Of a stretch of DNA of 64,000 nucleotides, positions 49,764 to 57,719 are shown piece by piece. The DNA comes from Mayfieldus sp963841445 (lineage in GTDB: Bacteria; Actinomycetota; Thermoleophilia; Solirubrobacterales; 70-9). Where the stretch lies: positions 682,001 to 746,000 of the forward strand of contig CAWJCP010000002.1 of NCBI GenBank assembly GCA_963841445.1. Reading direction: 5' to 3'. Below the pieces are notes generated by a model, which was given only the letters and a program-made list of their open reading frames with translations, made no database searches and was not told where the DNA came from. Position numbers and translations under genes: made by a program. The stretch's first letter is position 1. The number at the start of each line of letters is the position of its first letter.

Positions 49764-51440
49764 CTACTGCTTGACGCGGTCCTTGCCCCTGCCGCCGAGC
49801 AGCTTGTCCTTGCCGGGACCGCCGACGAGCTTGTCCCTGCCCTTGCCGCCGAACAGCCGGTCCTTGCCCGGCCCGCCGTAGATCTTGTCCTTGCCCTTGC
49901 CGCCGCAGAGCAGGTCGTTGCCCTTCAGGCCGATTATCTTGTCGGCGCCGCCGCGGCCGTTGATCACGTCGCGCTTGCGGGTCCCCCTGATCACGTCGCG
50001 ATGGTTGGTCCCGACGTTGGTCAGCTTGTGGTGCGCGCAGCGGCCCTTGGCGAGCGCCTTCTTCAGCCCGCAGCCGATCACCTTCGCGCTGCCGACTTGG
50101 TCCTTGTGCTGGCCGCCGAAGGAGTCGAAGGCCGCGTTGAACGGGTTCGGCCCGCTGCAGACCTTTTTCGTCGCCACGATCAGGCCGTTCTTGCCACCCC
50201 CGAAGGTGAGCTTGAACTGGGTAAGCGGCACGTCGGGAAGCCCGGGCGCGATGTCGCCGAAGACGTTGTCGAGGCGCAACTGAGGCGTCGGGGTCGCGTT
50301 GCCGATGATCCGCGCCGGCAGCGGCCCCTTGAGGTCGAGTCCGACCCTGGGCAGCACTCCCGGGTTCTGGATCAGGTAGACGGGTCCCTGGAGCGGTTGG
50401 GAGAGCAGCGGCGTCCGCGCCACCGCGGTCCCGACCTGGGTGCTGGCCGGGCAGGTCTGCGGCAGGCTGGGATCGAGCGGGAAGCTGCTGGCCACGCACT
50501 GATGGTTGAGGGTGCTGTTGTTCGCCTGCACGGTCGAGGGCAGGATCGCCTCGACCCGCTTGCTGTTCGCCTCGTCTACGCCCTGGGTGACCTCCGTGAT
50601 CAGGTCCGGGTTGTCGAAGAACTCGCCGCCCTTGCTCATGTCGATCGTCATCGCGAGGCTCGGGTCATAGGCCTGGTTCTCGCAGCCGACCGAGCTCCAG
50701 CTCGCCGAGCCGCTCGCGACGGTGCCGTTGTACGAGGTTGCCGTGAGGTTGGTCGTCTTGGTCCCGCAGGAGGTCGGGTTGGTCATGAACTTCGGGCCGG
50801 CCCCGCGCAGGGTCAGCGTCGTGGTGTCGATGTGGATGTCGAGATCGGCTGGCACCAGGCCCAGCAGCAGCGTGACGTGCGCGGTCCTCGGGATGTCGAG
50901 GATCGTCGTGTTGAGCCCGAAGTCGCTGCTGCGGGCGCTCGCGTGGCCGATCAGGATCACCGGATCGGCGGAGACGATCTGCGAGGGCAGGCTGCTCGAC
51001 GAGAGGTAGATCCCCAGGGTCGCCGGGTCGTTTCCCTGCGGGATCATGTTGTAGACGTTCCCGTCGACCGAGAGCGGAACCGACCCGCCGACCGGAAGCG
51101 TTGCAGTCACCTCTGAGCTCGCGTTGCCGATCACCGAGCTGGCGGGGCAGGCGTTCGCCATCAGCTGGCTGGGAACGCAGAAGCCGGCCGCCTGCGGGTT
51201 GCCGACCAGGCCCGGGGGCAGCGCCGTGACCAGGTTGCGGATGTCCTCGTCGCCATTGGTCGCGTAGCTGAGGGTGAAGTTCGAGTGCGCTCCGGCCTGC
51301 GGGCTGGCCGGCGCGGCGCTGACGCTGCCAAGCGAGAAGGCAGCCTGCGCGGGAGCCGCCGGAATCAACATCACAAACAGCAGAAAGGGCGACGCGAGCC
51401 AGCGTCCTGCGGACCTTCTGATCGGCGCCCTGCCACTCAT
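49764..51440 (-). CDS. Secreted protein with lysine-rich RTX-like repeats
   Basis: Exported protein of 558 residues from the ATG at 51438-51440 (a GTG 7 codons upstream is an alternative). Signal peptide core LASPFLLFVMLIPAAPAQA, then a long beta-rich region with several Cys and repeated CPASSxxG-type phrases (NACPASSVIGNA, QTCPASTQVGTA). The C-terminal ~90 residues hold RTX-like nonapeptides: GGADKIIG, KGNDLLCG, GKGKDKIYG, GPGKDRLFG, GKGRDKLVG, GPGKDKLLG. Variable positions are mostly Lys/Arg, unlike classic acidic RTX. I do not recognise the main domain. It sits between trpS and scpA. Confidence 0.82.
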   Translation of the reverse strand: MSGRAPIRRSAGRWLASPFLLFVMLIPAAPAQAAFSLGSVSAAPASPQAGAHSNFTLSYATNGDEDIRNLVTALPPGLVGNPQAAGFCVPSQLMANACPASSVIGNASSEVTATLPVGGSVPLSVDGNVYNMIPQGNDPATLGIYLSSSSLPSQIVSADPVILIGHASARSSDFGLNTTILDIPRTAHVTLLLGLVPADLDIHIDTTTLTLRGAGPKFMTNPTSCGTKTTNLTATSYNGTVASGSASWSSVGCENQAYDPSLAMTIDMSKGGEFFDNPDLITEVTQGVDEANSKRVEAILPSTVQANNSTLNHQCVASSFPLDPSLPQTCPASTQVGTAVARTPLLSQPLQGPVYLIQNPGVLPRVGLDLKGPLPARIIGNATPTPQLRLDNVFGDIAPGLPDVPLTQFKLTFGGGKNGLIVATKKVCSGPNPFNAAFDSFGGQHKDQVGSAKVIGCGLKKALAKGRCAHHKLTNVGTNHRDVIRGTRKRDVINGRGGADKIIGLKGNDLLCGGKGKDKIYGGPGKDRLFGGKGRDKLVGGPGKDKLLGGRGKDRVKQ

Positions 51441-51470
51441 CCCTGCCCGACCTTGTAGCACCGGTCTACC

Positions 51471-51496
51471 TTCGAACGCGTCAATTCGTGTTCGAA
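51471..51496. promoter_or_regulatory. 26-bp imperfect palindrome with -35-like box
   Basis: TTCGAACGCG (51471-51480), 6 nt, CGTGTTCGAA (51487-51496): 9 of 10 arm positions pair. On the minus strand a TTGACG (51484-51479) lies in its centre, 38 nt before the RTX-like start. The half-sites recall LexA boxes but the spacing is 12 nt rather than 4 between CGAAC and GTTCG, so it is not a standard SOS box. Confidence 0.4.
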
Positions 51497-51550
51497 TATC
51501 GGTCCAGTCGACGCCTAGGTGAGTAGTTCCATGATCGTGGGATTGCTCAT

Positions 51551-52558
51551 CTAGCGCGGCGGCCCGACGCCCATCGCCTCGCGCACGTCGGCGAGGGTGT
51601 CGGCGGCGATCGCCCGCGCCTTCTCGGCCCCATCCCGCAGTGTCTCCTCGAGCGCATCGGTGTCGGGGCGCAGCTGCGCGTAGCGCTCCCGCACCGGGGC
51701 CAGCAGCTCGACCACCGATGCCGCCGCGGCCTTCTTGAAGTCCCCGTATCCGGAGCCCTCGAACTCGGCCTCCACCTGCTCGGGAGAGACGCCCCGCGAG
51801 ACCGCGACGATGTCGATCAGGTTCGAGATCCCGGCCTTTTCGTCGGAGCGCACGATCGCCGCGCCGGAGTCGGTGACGGCGCTGGCGAACTTCTTCCGGA
51901 TCTCGTTGGGCTCGTCGAGGACGTAGATCTTCCCCGCTTCGCTCGATGTCGTGGTCGACATCTTTCGCTGCGGCTCCTGCAGGTCCATGATCCTGGCGCC
52001 GACCTCGGGGATGCGGTGCTCGGGAACGATGAGGGTCTCGCCGAAGCGCTCGTTGAAGCGCCGCGCGACCTCGCGCATCAGCTCGACGTGCTGGCGCTGG
52101 TCGTCGCCGACCGGCACCTCGGTGGCCCGATAGGCGAGCACGTCAGCGGCCATCAGGATCGGATAGTTGAAGATGCCGGAGCTGACGAATGCGCCCGGGC
52201 GCTGCTCGAGCTGCTCGCGCTTCTCCTTCCACTGGTGCATGCGGTTGAGGTCCCCCCACGCCGTCACCGCCCCCAGCAGCCAGGTCAGCTCGGTGTGCTC
52301 GGCGACGTCGGACTGGCGGAAGAGCAGGCAGCGGGTCGGATCGAGGCCGGCGGCTAGCAGGATCGCCGCGGTGTCGTAGAAGTGCTCGCGCAGGCCGGCG
52401 GGCTCGTAGGGGACGGTGATCGCGTGCAGGTCGACGATGCAGTAGATCGCCTCGCCCTTGCCCTGGCTTTCGACGTACTGGCGGATCGCGCCGATGTAGT
52501 TGCCGAGGTGCTTGCGCCCGGTCGGCTGGATGCCGGAGAAGATCCGTGTCTCGGCCAC
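51551..52558 (-). CDS. trpS: Tryptophanyl-tRNA synthetase
   Basis: Class I synthetase charging tRNA-Trp. The 335 residues have GIQPTGRKHLGNYIGAIRQY (HIGH equivalent), FRQSDVAEHTELTWLL, MAADVLAYRATEVPVGDDQRQHVELMREVARRFN and KMSTTTSSEAGKIYVLD (KMSKS equivalent). Length is normal. The start is GTG at 52556-52558 after AAAGGA. It is divergent from the YjbR gene. Placement upstream of scpA-scpB is common. Confidence 0.96.
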   Translation of the reverse strand: MAETRIFSGIQPTGRKHLGNYIGAIRQYVESQGKGEAIYCIVDLHAITVPYEPAGLREHFYDTAAILLAAGLDPTRCLLFRQSDVAEHTELTWLLGAVTAWGDLNRMHQWKEKREQLEQRPGAFVSSGIFNYPILMAADVLAYRATEVPVGDDQRQHVELMREVARRFNERFGETLIVPEHRIPEVGARIMDLQEPQRKMSTTTSSEAGKIYVLDEPNEIRKKFASAVTDSGAAIVRSDEKAGISNLIDIVAVSRGVSPEQVEAEFEGSGYGDFKKAAAASVVELLAPVRERYAQLRPDTDALEETLRDGAEKARAIAADTLADVREAMGVGPPR

Positions 52559-52633
52559 CGGCGCATCCTTTCACTGCCTGGGAGGCGCAAGATTCCTCAC
52601 GCTCGACCCCGGCCGCCGGTCTAGGCTGTTCGG

Positions 52634-53005
52634 GTGACGGCGGCATCGCTTCGAAAGCGCTGCCTCGAGCAAACCGAGGCGGTGGAGGAGTTCCCATTCG
52701 GCCCTCGCGTCTCGGTCTTCAAGGTCGGCGGCAAGATGTTCGCGCTCAGCGACCTCAAAGCGCGTCCCCTGAAGGTGAGCCTGAAGTGCGATCCAGAGCT
52801 GGCGAAGCAGCTGCGCGCCACCTACGAAGCGGTCGCCCCGGGCTATCACCTCAACAAGCAGCACTGGAACACGGTCACGCTCGATGGCTCGTTGTCGGAC
52901 GACGTCGTATACGACCTCATTGAGGACAGCTACGACCTGGTCGTCGCGGGGCTGCCGAAGGCGACCCGCCAGCGTCTTCGGCTCGGGGCTTCCGCCGATG
53001 CCTAG
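52634..53005 (+). CDS. MmcQ/YjbR family protein
   Basis: A 123-residue protein of the YjbR fold (CyaY-like), often called MmcQ/YjbR DNA-binding, with no firmly known function. Recognisable are EEFPFGPRVSVFKVGGKMFAL, LSLKCDPELA-like VSLKCDPEL, APGYHLNKQHWNTVTLDGSL and LIEDSYDLVVAGLP. Start GTG at 52634. TAGGCT 6 nt before it would fit a leaderless promoter. It ends tail to tail with fetB (4-bp overlap). Confidence 0.88.
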   Translation: MTAASLRKRCLEQTEAVEEFPFGPRVSVFKVGGKMFALSDLKARPLKVSLKCDPELAKQLRATYEAVAPGYHLNKQHWNTVTLDGSLSDDVVYDLIEDSYDLVVAGLPKATRQRLRLGASADA

Positions 53006-53778
53006 CCAGGCGCTTCGTCGCGCAGCTGGTGCGCCGGGGTGAAGAAGTTGCGATAGGCGAGCGAGGTCGCGATCAGCGCCGCGATCGCGACGCTTCCCAG
53101 CAGCGTGTAGAGGAGGATCAGCTGCAGGCGCACGGCGTCGGTCGGGTCGGCTCCGGCGAGCAGCATCCCGACCATCGTCCCCGGAAAGAAGATCAGCCCC
53201 GTCGTTTTCGTCTGGTCGACGAGGGTGATCATTCCCGAGCGCAGCGACCGTCGCACGGCTGGAGCGGCCGCCTCGCGGGCCGTGGCGCCGAGGGCCAGGG
53301 TCGCCTCGATCCGATCCCGCCTGTCCGCCATCTCGTCGCCGAGCCGGTTCAGCGCCACCGCCGAGGCAGTCATCGCATTGCCGATCACCATGCCTCCGAC
53401 GGGCAGCATGTAGCGCGGAGTCGCCTTGAAGATCCCAAGCACGACGACGAGCCCCAGGGTCGTGATCGCCGCAATCGCCAGGGCGATCAGCAGCGGCACG
53501 AAGGCGCCCGGAACGCGCTTGGCGCGCGACCGGGCGGTCAGAGCCCCAAAGAGGACGCCAACCGCGAGGAAGACGACGACGAAGCCGAAGTTGTTCTGAT
53601 CGAAGATCAGCTTGATCACGTAGCCGATCGCGGTCAGTTGGATGAAGGAGCGAACGACGGCGATGCCGATGTCTCGTTCGATGTCAGCGCCGCGCCAGAA
53701 GGAGACTGCGGCGGCGAGGGCGGCGAGGGCGACCGCCGCCGCGACCTCGCCCGTCGTGACGTTGATGCCGACGCTCAC
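53002..53778 (-). CDS. fetB: ABC transporter permease, FetB/UPF0014 type
   Basis: Membrane subunit of an ABC exporter linked to iron in E. coli (FetAB). From the GTG at 53776-53778, which overlaps the ATPase stop as GTGA, it is 258 residues with about seven transmembrane helices. Family blocks are RSFIQLTAIGYVIKLIF, PVGGMVIGNAMTASAVALNRL, EATLALGATAREAAAPAVRRSLRSGM and TTGLIFFPGTMVGMLLAGADP. The substrate is not shown by sequence. Confidence 0.9.
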   Translation of the reverse strand: MSVGINVTTGEVAAAVALAALAAAVSFWRGADIERDIGIAVVRSFIQLTAIGYVIKLIFDQNNFGFVVVFLAVGVLFGALTARSRAKRVPGAFVPLLIALAIAAITTLGLVVVLGIFKATPRYMLPVGGMVIGNAMTASAVALNRLGDEMADRRDRIEATLALGATAREAAAPAVRRSLRSGMITLVDQTKTTGLIFFPGTMVGMLLAGADPTDAVRLQLILLYTLLGSVAIAALIATSLAYRNFFTPAHQLRDEAPG

Positions 53779-54431
53779 GCGAGCACCCGCTCGACCGGGC
53801 CGGATTCGGCCAGCCGCCCGTCCTCGAGCCGCAGGACCCAGTCGCCGAGCCGCCGCGCCTGCTCGGGATCGTGGCTGACCAGCACGATCGAGACGTCGAT
53901 CTCGCGGCGCAGCTCGGCGAGGGTCCTTTCGATCGCGTCGCGGCTCTCCACGTCGAGCGCCGAGGTCGGCTCGTCGAGCAGCAGCACCTGGGGATGCTGG
54001 GCCAGGGCCCGGGCCAGCATCGCGCGCTGCTGCTCGCCGACCGAGAGCCGGCTGGCTTCGCGGTCGGCGAAAGAGATGTCCAGCCCGGCGAGGCTCAGTG
54101 AGCGGCTGCAGTCGGGCTCGCACCCGGCCAGGCAGGCGGCGTACTCGATGTTGTCGCCGACGCTTCCCTCGGCCAGGGCCGGAAGCTGTGGGACCAGCGA
54201 GACCTCGCGGCGCAGCTCGAGAGGGTCGTATTCGGTCAGGGACCTGCGGTTGTAGTCGATCTCGCCGCGGTCGGGATCGGAGAGACGGTTGAGCAGCCGC
54301 AGCAGGGTCGACTTGCCGGCCCCCGACGGGCCGACGATCGAGGTGGTGCCGGGCGGGATCTCGGCGCTGACGCTGCGCAACACCGGTTGCCCGCCGCGGC
54401 GGAGGCTGACGTCGCGTAGCTCGAACCGCAC
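53775..54431 (-). CDS. fetA: ABC transporter ATP-binding protein, FetA-like
   Basis: Nucleotide-binding subunit paired with the downstream permease. From the GTG at 54429-54431 it has 218 residues: Walker A GPSGAGKSTLLRLLNRL, Q-loop LVPQLPAL, signature RLSVGEQQRAMLARAL (LSVGE instead of LSGGQ), Walker B VLLLDEPTSALD and the His switch LVSHDPEQ. It is divergent from the Ku gene; a hairpin element lies just upstream of its start. Confidence 0.9.
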   Translation of the reverse strand: MRFELRDVSLRRGGQPVLRSVSAEIPPGTTSIVGPSGAGKSTLLRLLNRLSDPDRGEIDYNRRSLTEYDPLELRREVSLVPQLPALAEGSVGDNIEYAACLAGCEPDCSRSLSLAGLDISFADREASRLSVGEQQRAMLARALAQHPQVLLLDEPTSALDVESRDAIERTLAELRREIDVSIVLVSHDPEQARRLGDWVLRLEDGRLAESGPVERVLA

Positions 54432-54455
54432 GCGGTGATGATTCCAGTTGTGTCG

Positions 54456-54515
54456 GGCCGCGACACAAGTGTCGCGGCACAGGCAGGTCAGGCGGCGCAG
54501 CCGCCGCAAGTGATT
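54456..54515 (+). repeat. Single two-hairpin element between fetA and ku
   Basis: Hairpin 1 CCGCGACAC-AA-GTGTCGCGG (54458-54477, 9 perfect pairs), linker CACAGGCAGGTCA, hairpin 2 GGCGGC-GCA-GCCGCC (54491-54505), then CGCAAGTGATTC. Same order and linker as the array at 12414-12684 with different stem bases. It lies between two divergent start codons and reads toward ku. Confidence 0.85.
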
Positions 54516-54581
54516 CGCAAGACGACACCCGCTTCGGTTCGCCTAAAGGAAGCGCGGGTAGCCGCCTGGAAGAATCCACTC

Positions 54582-55484
54582 ATGGCACGCGCTATCTGGT
54601 CAGGCACGATCAGCTTCGGGCTGCTCAACGTCCCCGTGAAGCTCTACAGCGCCGTCTCGCGCAAGACGATTCGCTTCAACGAGCTGCGCGAATCCGACAG
54701 CTCCCGGGTCCGCCACAAGCGCGTCGCCGAGTCCGACGGCAAGGAGGTCGCCTACGACGAGATCGTCAAGGGCTATGAGATCTCGCCGGACCGCTATGTC
54801 GTGCTGACCCGCGACGAGCTCGACGAGCTGGTGCCGGACAAGACTCGCACGATCGACATCGAGGACTTCGTCGACATCGAGCAGATCGACCCGATCTACT
54901 TCGAGAGCCCCTACTACCTCGGCCCCGCCCCCGGGGCCGAGAAGGCTTACGGGCTGCTGGTGCGGGCGATGGAGGGCGCCGGCAAGGCCGCGATCGCGCG
55001 ATTCGTGCTGCGCAACAAGGAGCACCTGGCGGCGATCCGCCCGATGGGCAAGGTGCTGACGCTGACCACGATGCGTTTCGCCGACGAGGTGGTCTCTCCC
55101 GACGAGCTCGAGGACGTCCTCCCCGACAGCTCCCCGCGGGTCGAGAAGCGCGAGCGCGAGATGGCCGAGAAGCTGATCGACTCGCTGGCCGCCAACTTCG
55201 ACCCCGGCAAGTACCAGGACGAGTACCGCGAGCAGCTGCTCTCGCTGATCGAGCAGAAGGGCGAGGGCAAGGAGATCGTCGCGACCGAGTCCGAGGAGCC
55301 CGAGCCGACAAAGGCCCCCGACCTGATGGCGGCGCTGGAGGAGAGCCTCGCGGCGGTCAGCGGTTCCGACCTGAGTGGCGGCGGCAGGAGCAAGCCGAAG
55401 CCCAAGTCGGCGTCGAAGTCGTCCGGCTCTGCGCGCCGCAAGTCGTCGAAGTCGAAGTCGCGCGCGAAGTCCAAGTCGCGGTAA
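54582..55484 (+). CDS. ku: DNA end-binding protein Ku
   Basis: Prokaryotic Ku homodimer that binds double-strand ends and recruits LigD in non-homologous end joining. The 300 residues start MARAIWSGTISFGLLNVPVKLYSA and include DIEDFVDIEQIDPIYFESPYYLGP, RFVLRNKEHLAAIRP and MRFADEV, covering the Ku core to about 250. The C-terminal tail is Lys/Ser/Arg-rich (repeats like SKSKSRAKSKSR), as in actinobacterial Ku proteins where it aids DNA binding. Start ATG at 54582. It is followed after 18 nt by the LigD polymerase-domain gene. Confidence 0.95.
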   Translation: MARAIWSGTISFGLLNVPVKLYSAVSRKTIRFNELRESDSSRVRHKRVAESDGKEVAYDEIVKGYEISPDRYVVLTRDELDELVPDKTRTIDIEDFVDIEQIDPIYFESPYYLGPAPGAEKAYGLLVRAMEGAGKAAIARFVLRNKEHLAAIRPMGKVLTLTTMRFADEVVSPDELEDVLPDSSPRVEKREREMAEKLIDSLAANFDPGKYQDEYREQLLSLIEQKGEGKEIVATESEEPEPTKAPDLMAALEESLAAVSGSDLSGGGRSKPKPKSASKSSGSARRKSSKSKSRAKSKSR

Positions 55485-55502
55485 GGGATCGGGGTCAGGG
55501 CA

Positions 55503-56468
55503 TTGGCGCCCAAGCCCAACGGCAGCGCACGCGCAGCACAGCAGCCGTCGGTAGTTGACGTCGATGGTCGGGAGCTGCGGCTCTCGAACCTCGACAAGGT
55601 GCTCTACCCGAAGGCGGGCTTCACCAAGGGCGAGGTGGTCGACTACTACGCCCGCATCGCCGAGGTGATGGTCCCTCACCTTTCCGGCCGCGCCGTGACC
55701 CTGCGCCGCTTTCCCGAGGGGGTCGAGGAGACCGACGCCGCCTTCTTCGAGAAGCGCTGCCCCAAGCACCGCCCGAAGTGGGTCAAGACCGCGACGGTGA
55801 CCGCCGGCCCACACGCCGGCAAGATCGACTTCTGCGTCTGCAACGACCGCCCTTCCCTGGTCTGGATGGCGCAGCTTGCGGCGATCGAGCTGCACCCCTC
55901 GCTCTCGATCGCGCGGCGTCCCGCCCAGCCGACCGTGCTCGCCTTTGACCTCGATCCGGGCCCGCCGGCGAACGTCGTCGACTGCTGCCGGATCGCGCTG
56001 CAGCTGCGCACGATGTTCGAGCACTTCGACCTGCAGTGCTTCCCGAAGACGACCGGGTCGAAGGGCCTGCAGGTCTACCTGCCGCTGAACACCAAGTCCC
56101 ACTACGACGAGACCAAGCCGTTCGCGCGGGCGCTCGCTCAGCTGCTCGAGAAGCAGACGGGCAAGGTGGTCTCGAAGATGAGCAAGGAGATCCGCAAGGG
56201 CAAGGTCTTCGTCGACTGGAGCCAGAACCACCCCCGCAAGACGACCGTCGCGGTCTATTCGATGCGGGCCCGCGAGCGGCCGACCGTCTCCACCCCGGTG
56301 ACCTGGGACGAGGTCAGGCAGTGCGCCGAGGAGGGCGACGCCGACGTGCTCGTCTTCGAGGCCGCGGAGGTCCTCGAGCGAGTCGAGCGGCTTGGAGACC
56401 TCTTTGCGCCGGTGCTCGAGCTCGAGCAGCACTTGCCCAAGTTCGCCGAGCTTGCCGGCGGCGGTTAG
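55503..56468 (+). CDS. Stand-alone LigD polymerase domain (NHEJ primase-polymerase)
   Basis: LigD-type archaeo-eukaryotic primase-polymerase, which fills gaps at broken ends. The 321 residues start at a TTG and read VDGRELRLSNLDKVLYPKAGFTKGEVVDYY, then CNDRPSLVWMAQLAAIELHP, the metal-binding FDLDPGPPANV, KTTGSKGLQVYLPL, and SKEIRKGKVFVDWSQN followed by TTVAVYSMRARERPTVSTPVTWDEV. There is no ligase or nuclease domain, so a separate ligase must act with it. It is probably co-transcribed with ku. Confidence 0.93.
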   Translation: MAPKPNGSARAAQQPSVVDVDGRELRLSNLDKVLYPKAGFTKGEVVDYYARIAEVMVPHLSGRAVTLRRFPEGVEETDAAFFEKRCPKHRPKWVKTATVTAGPHAGKIDFCVCNDRPSLVWMAQLAAIELHPSLSIARRPAQPTVLAFDLDPGPPANVVDCCRIALQLRTMFEHFDLQCFPKTTGSKGLQVYLPLNTKSHYDETKPFARALAQLLEKQTGKVVSKMSKEIRKGKVFVDWSQNHPRKTTVAVYSMRARERPTVSTPVTWDEVRQCAEEGDADVLVFEAAEVLERVERLGDLFAPVLELEQHLPKFAELAGGG

Positions 56469-56502
56469 GCGCCCGGCGGCCGGTCGGTCAATAGCCGGCG
56501 CC
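56468..56502. other. GC-rich inverted repeat between convergent genes
   Basis: GGCGCCCGGC (56468-56477) and GCCGGCGCC (56494-56502) pair with one bulged C. It overlaps the end of the LigD-pol gene and lies between convergent stops. Without a T tract it is at best a weak terminator. Confidence 0.4.
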
Positions 56503-56518
56503 CGGGCGGGCGAGCCGG

Positions 56519-56995
56519 TCAGTCGCCGGCGGCGGCGCGGCGCAGCGCCTCGACGTCCAGCTTGCCCATCTTCAGCATCGCCTTCATCGCGCGCTCGGCC
56601 CGCTGCAGGTCCGGGTCGGAGAAGAGCTGGTCCATCCCTTTCGGGACCACCTGCCAGGAGAGCCCGTAGCGGTCCTTGAGCCAGCCGCATGGGCCTTCCT
56701 TGCCGCCCTCCGAAAGCTTGTCCCAGAAGTAGTCGACCTCTTGCTGGTCCTTGCAGTCGATCTGAAACGAGACCGCCTCGTCGAACTTGAACTGATCCCC
56801 GCCGTTGATGGCGACGAAGCGCTGCCCGTTGAGCTCGAACTCGACCGTCATCACCATGCCCGCCTCGCGGGGCGCGCCCTCGGTGTAGTGGGTGACGTTG
56901 ACGATCCGCGAGTCCTCGAAGACGGAGAGATAGAAGTTCGCCGCTTCCTCCGCCTCGGTGTCGAACCACAGATTTGGGGTGATCTTCTGCTGCAT
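56519..56995 (-). CDS. VOC/PhnB-like protein
   Basis: A 158-residue PhnB-type member of the vicinal oxygen chelate superfamily (often annotated 3-demethylubiquinone-9 methyltransferase-like, which is misleading). Blocks: ITPNLWFDTEAEEAANFYLSVFEDSRI, VMTVEFELNGQRFVAINGG and LKDRYGLSWQVVPKGM. The substrate is unknown. It ends tail-on with the LigD-pol gene and is divergent from the second VOC gene across a 229-nt gap in which I see no further gene. Confidence 0.88.
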   Translation of the reverse strand: MQQKITPNLWFDTEAEEAANFYLSVFEDSRIVNVTHYTEGAPREAGMVMTVEFELNGQRFVAINGGDQFKFDEAVSFQIDCKDQQEVDYFWDKLSEGGKEGPCGWLKDRYGLSWQVVPKGMDQLFSDPDLQRAERAMKAMLKMGKLDVEALRRAAAGD

Positions 56996-57224
56996 TTGCG
57001 CTCCTTTCGTGCCCGCGGGCCGCTTGCCGACCCGCCTCTTTTACCTAGGACCGGCGAAAGAGCGAAAACTCGTCGGTCGCCTTCGAGAGCCACGAGGTGC
57101 CCGAGCGAGTCGAGGAGCAGGGGGACCTTCCAGAGGTGATCCTCGACCTCTGAAAGCCGCGCCCCGGGCCGGCGCGTACGATGGGAGGTGGAGGTCTCAC
57201 TCGCAAGCTCAGGAGGTGAATGCG

Positions 57225-57686
57225 ATGGTCAACCCAATTCCTGACGGCTACTCCACGGTCACTCCCTACCTGATAGTCGACGGTGCCGCTGACGCGATCG
57301 ACTTCTACAAGTCGGTCTTCGGCGCGACCGAGCGGATGAGGATGGAGGGACCGGACGGCAAGGTGGGTCACACGGAGCTCGAGATCGGCGACTCCGTGGT
57401 CATGCTCGCCGATGAGCATCCCGACATGGACGCCCTGGGTCCGAAGACGGTCGGCGGCACGCCCGTCTCCCTGCACGTCTACGTCGAGGACGCTGACAGC
57501 GTGTTCGAGCGCGCGATCGATGCCGGCGCAAACGCTCGTCGACCGGTCGAGGACAAGTTCTACGGTGATCGCCTCGGGAGCTTCGAGGACCCCTTCGGAT
57601 ACCACTGGCACGTGGCGACACATGTCGAGGACGTGCCCGCGGAGGAGATGTCGAAACGCGCAGCCGAGGCGGCTGCAGCTCAGTGA
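57225..57686 (+). CDS. VOC/glyoxalase-like protein
   Basis: A 153-residue VOC-fold protein, PhnB/YdfO-like: VTPYLIVDGAADAIDFYKSVFGATERMRM, GHTELEIGDSVVMLADEHPD, VSLHVYVEDADSVFERAIDAGA and DRLGSFEDPFGYHWHVATHVED. Metal-type residues His and Glu are visible but no substrate can be assigned. The start is set by a near-perfect AGGAGGTGA (57211-57219) 5 nt before the ATG at 57225, the strongest ribosome site in the window. Confidence 0.9.
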   Translation: MVNPIPDGYSTVTPYLIVDGAADAIDFYKSVFGATERMRMEGPDGKVGHTELEIGDSVVMLADEHPDMDALGPKTVGGTPVSLHVYVEDADSVFERAIDAGANARRPVEDKFYGDRLGSFEDPFGYHWHVATHVEDVPAEEMSKRAAEAAAAQ

Positions 57687-57719
57687 GCTCGTGACACTGG
57701 GGCTCCGACGCTGGGCGCG

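Noticed and set aside
51471..51496. LexA (SOS) box
   Set aside because: Half-sites resemble CGAAC/GTTCG but are 12 nt apart rather than 4.
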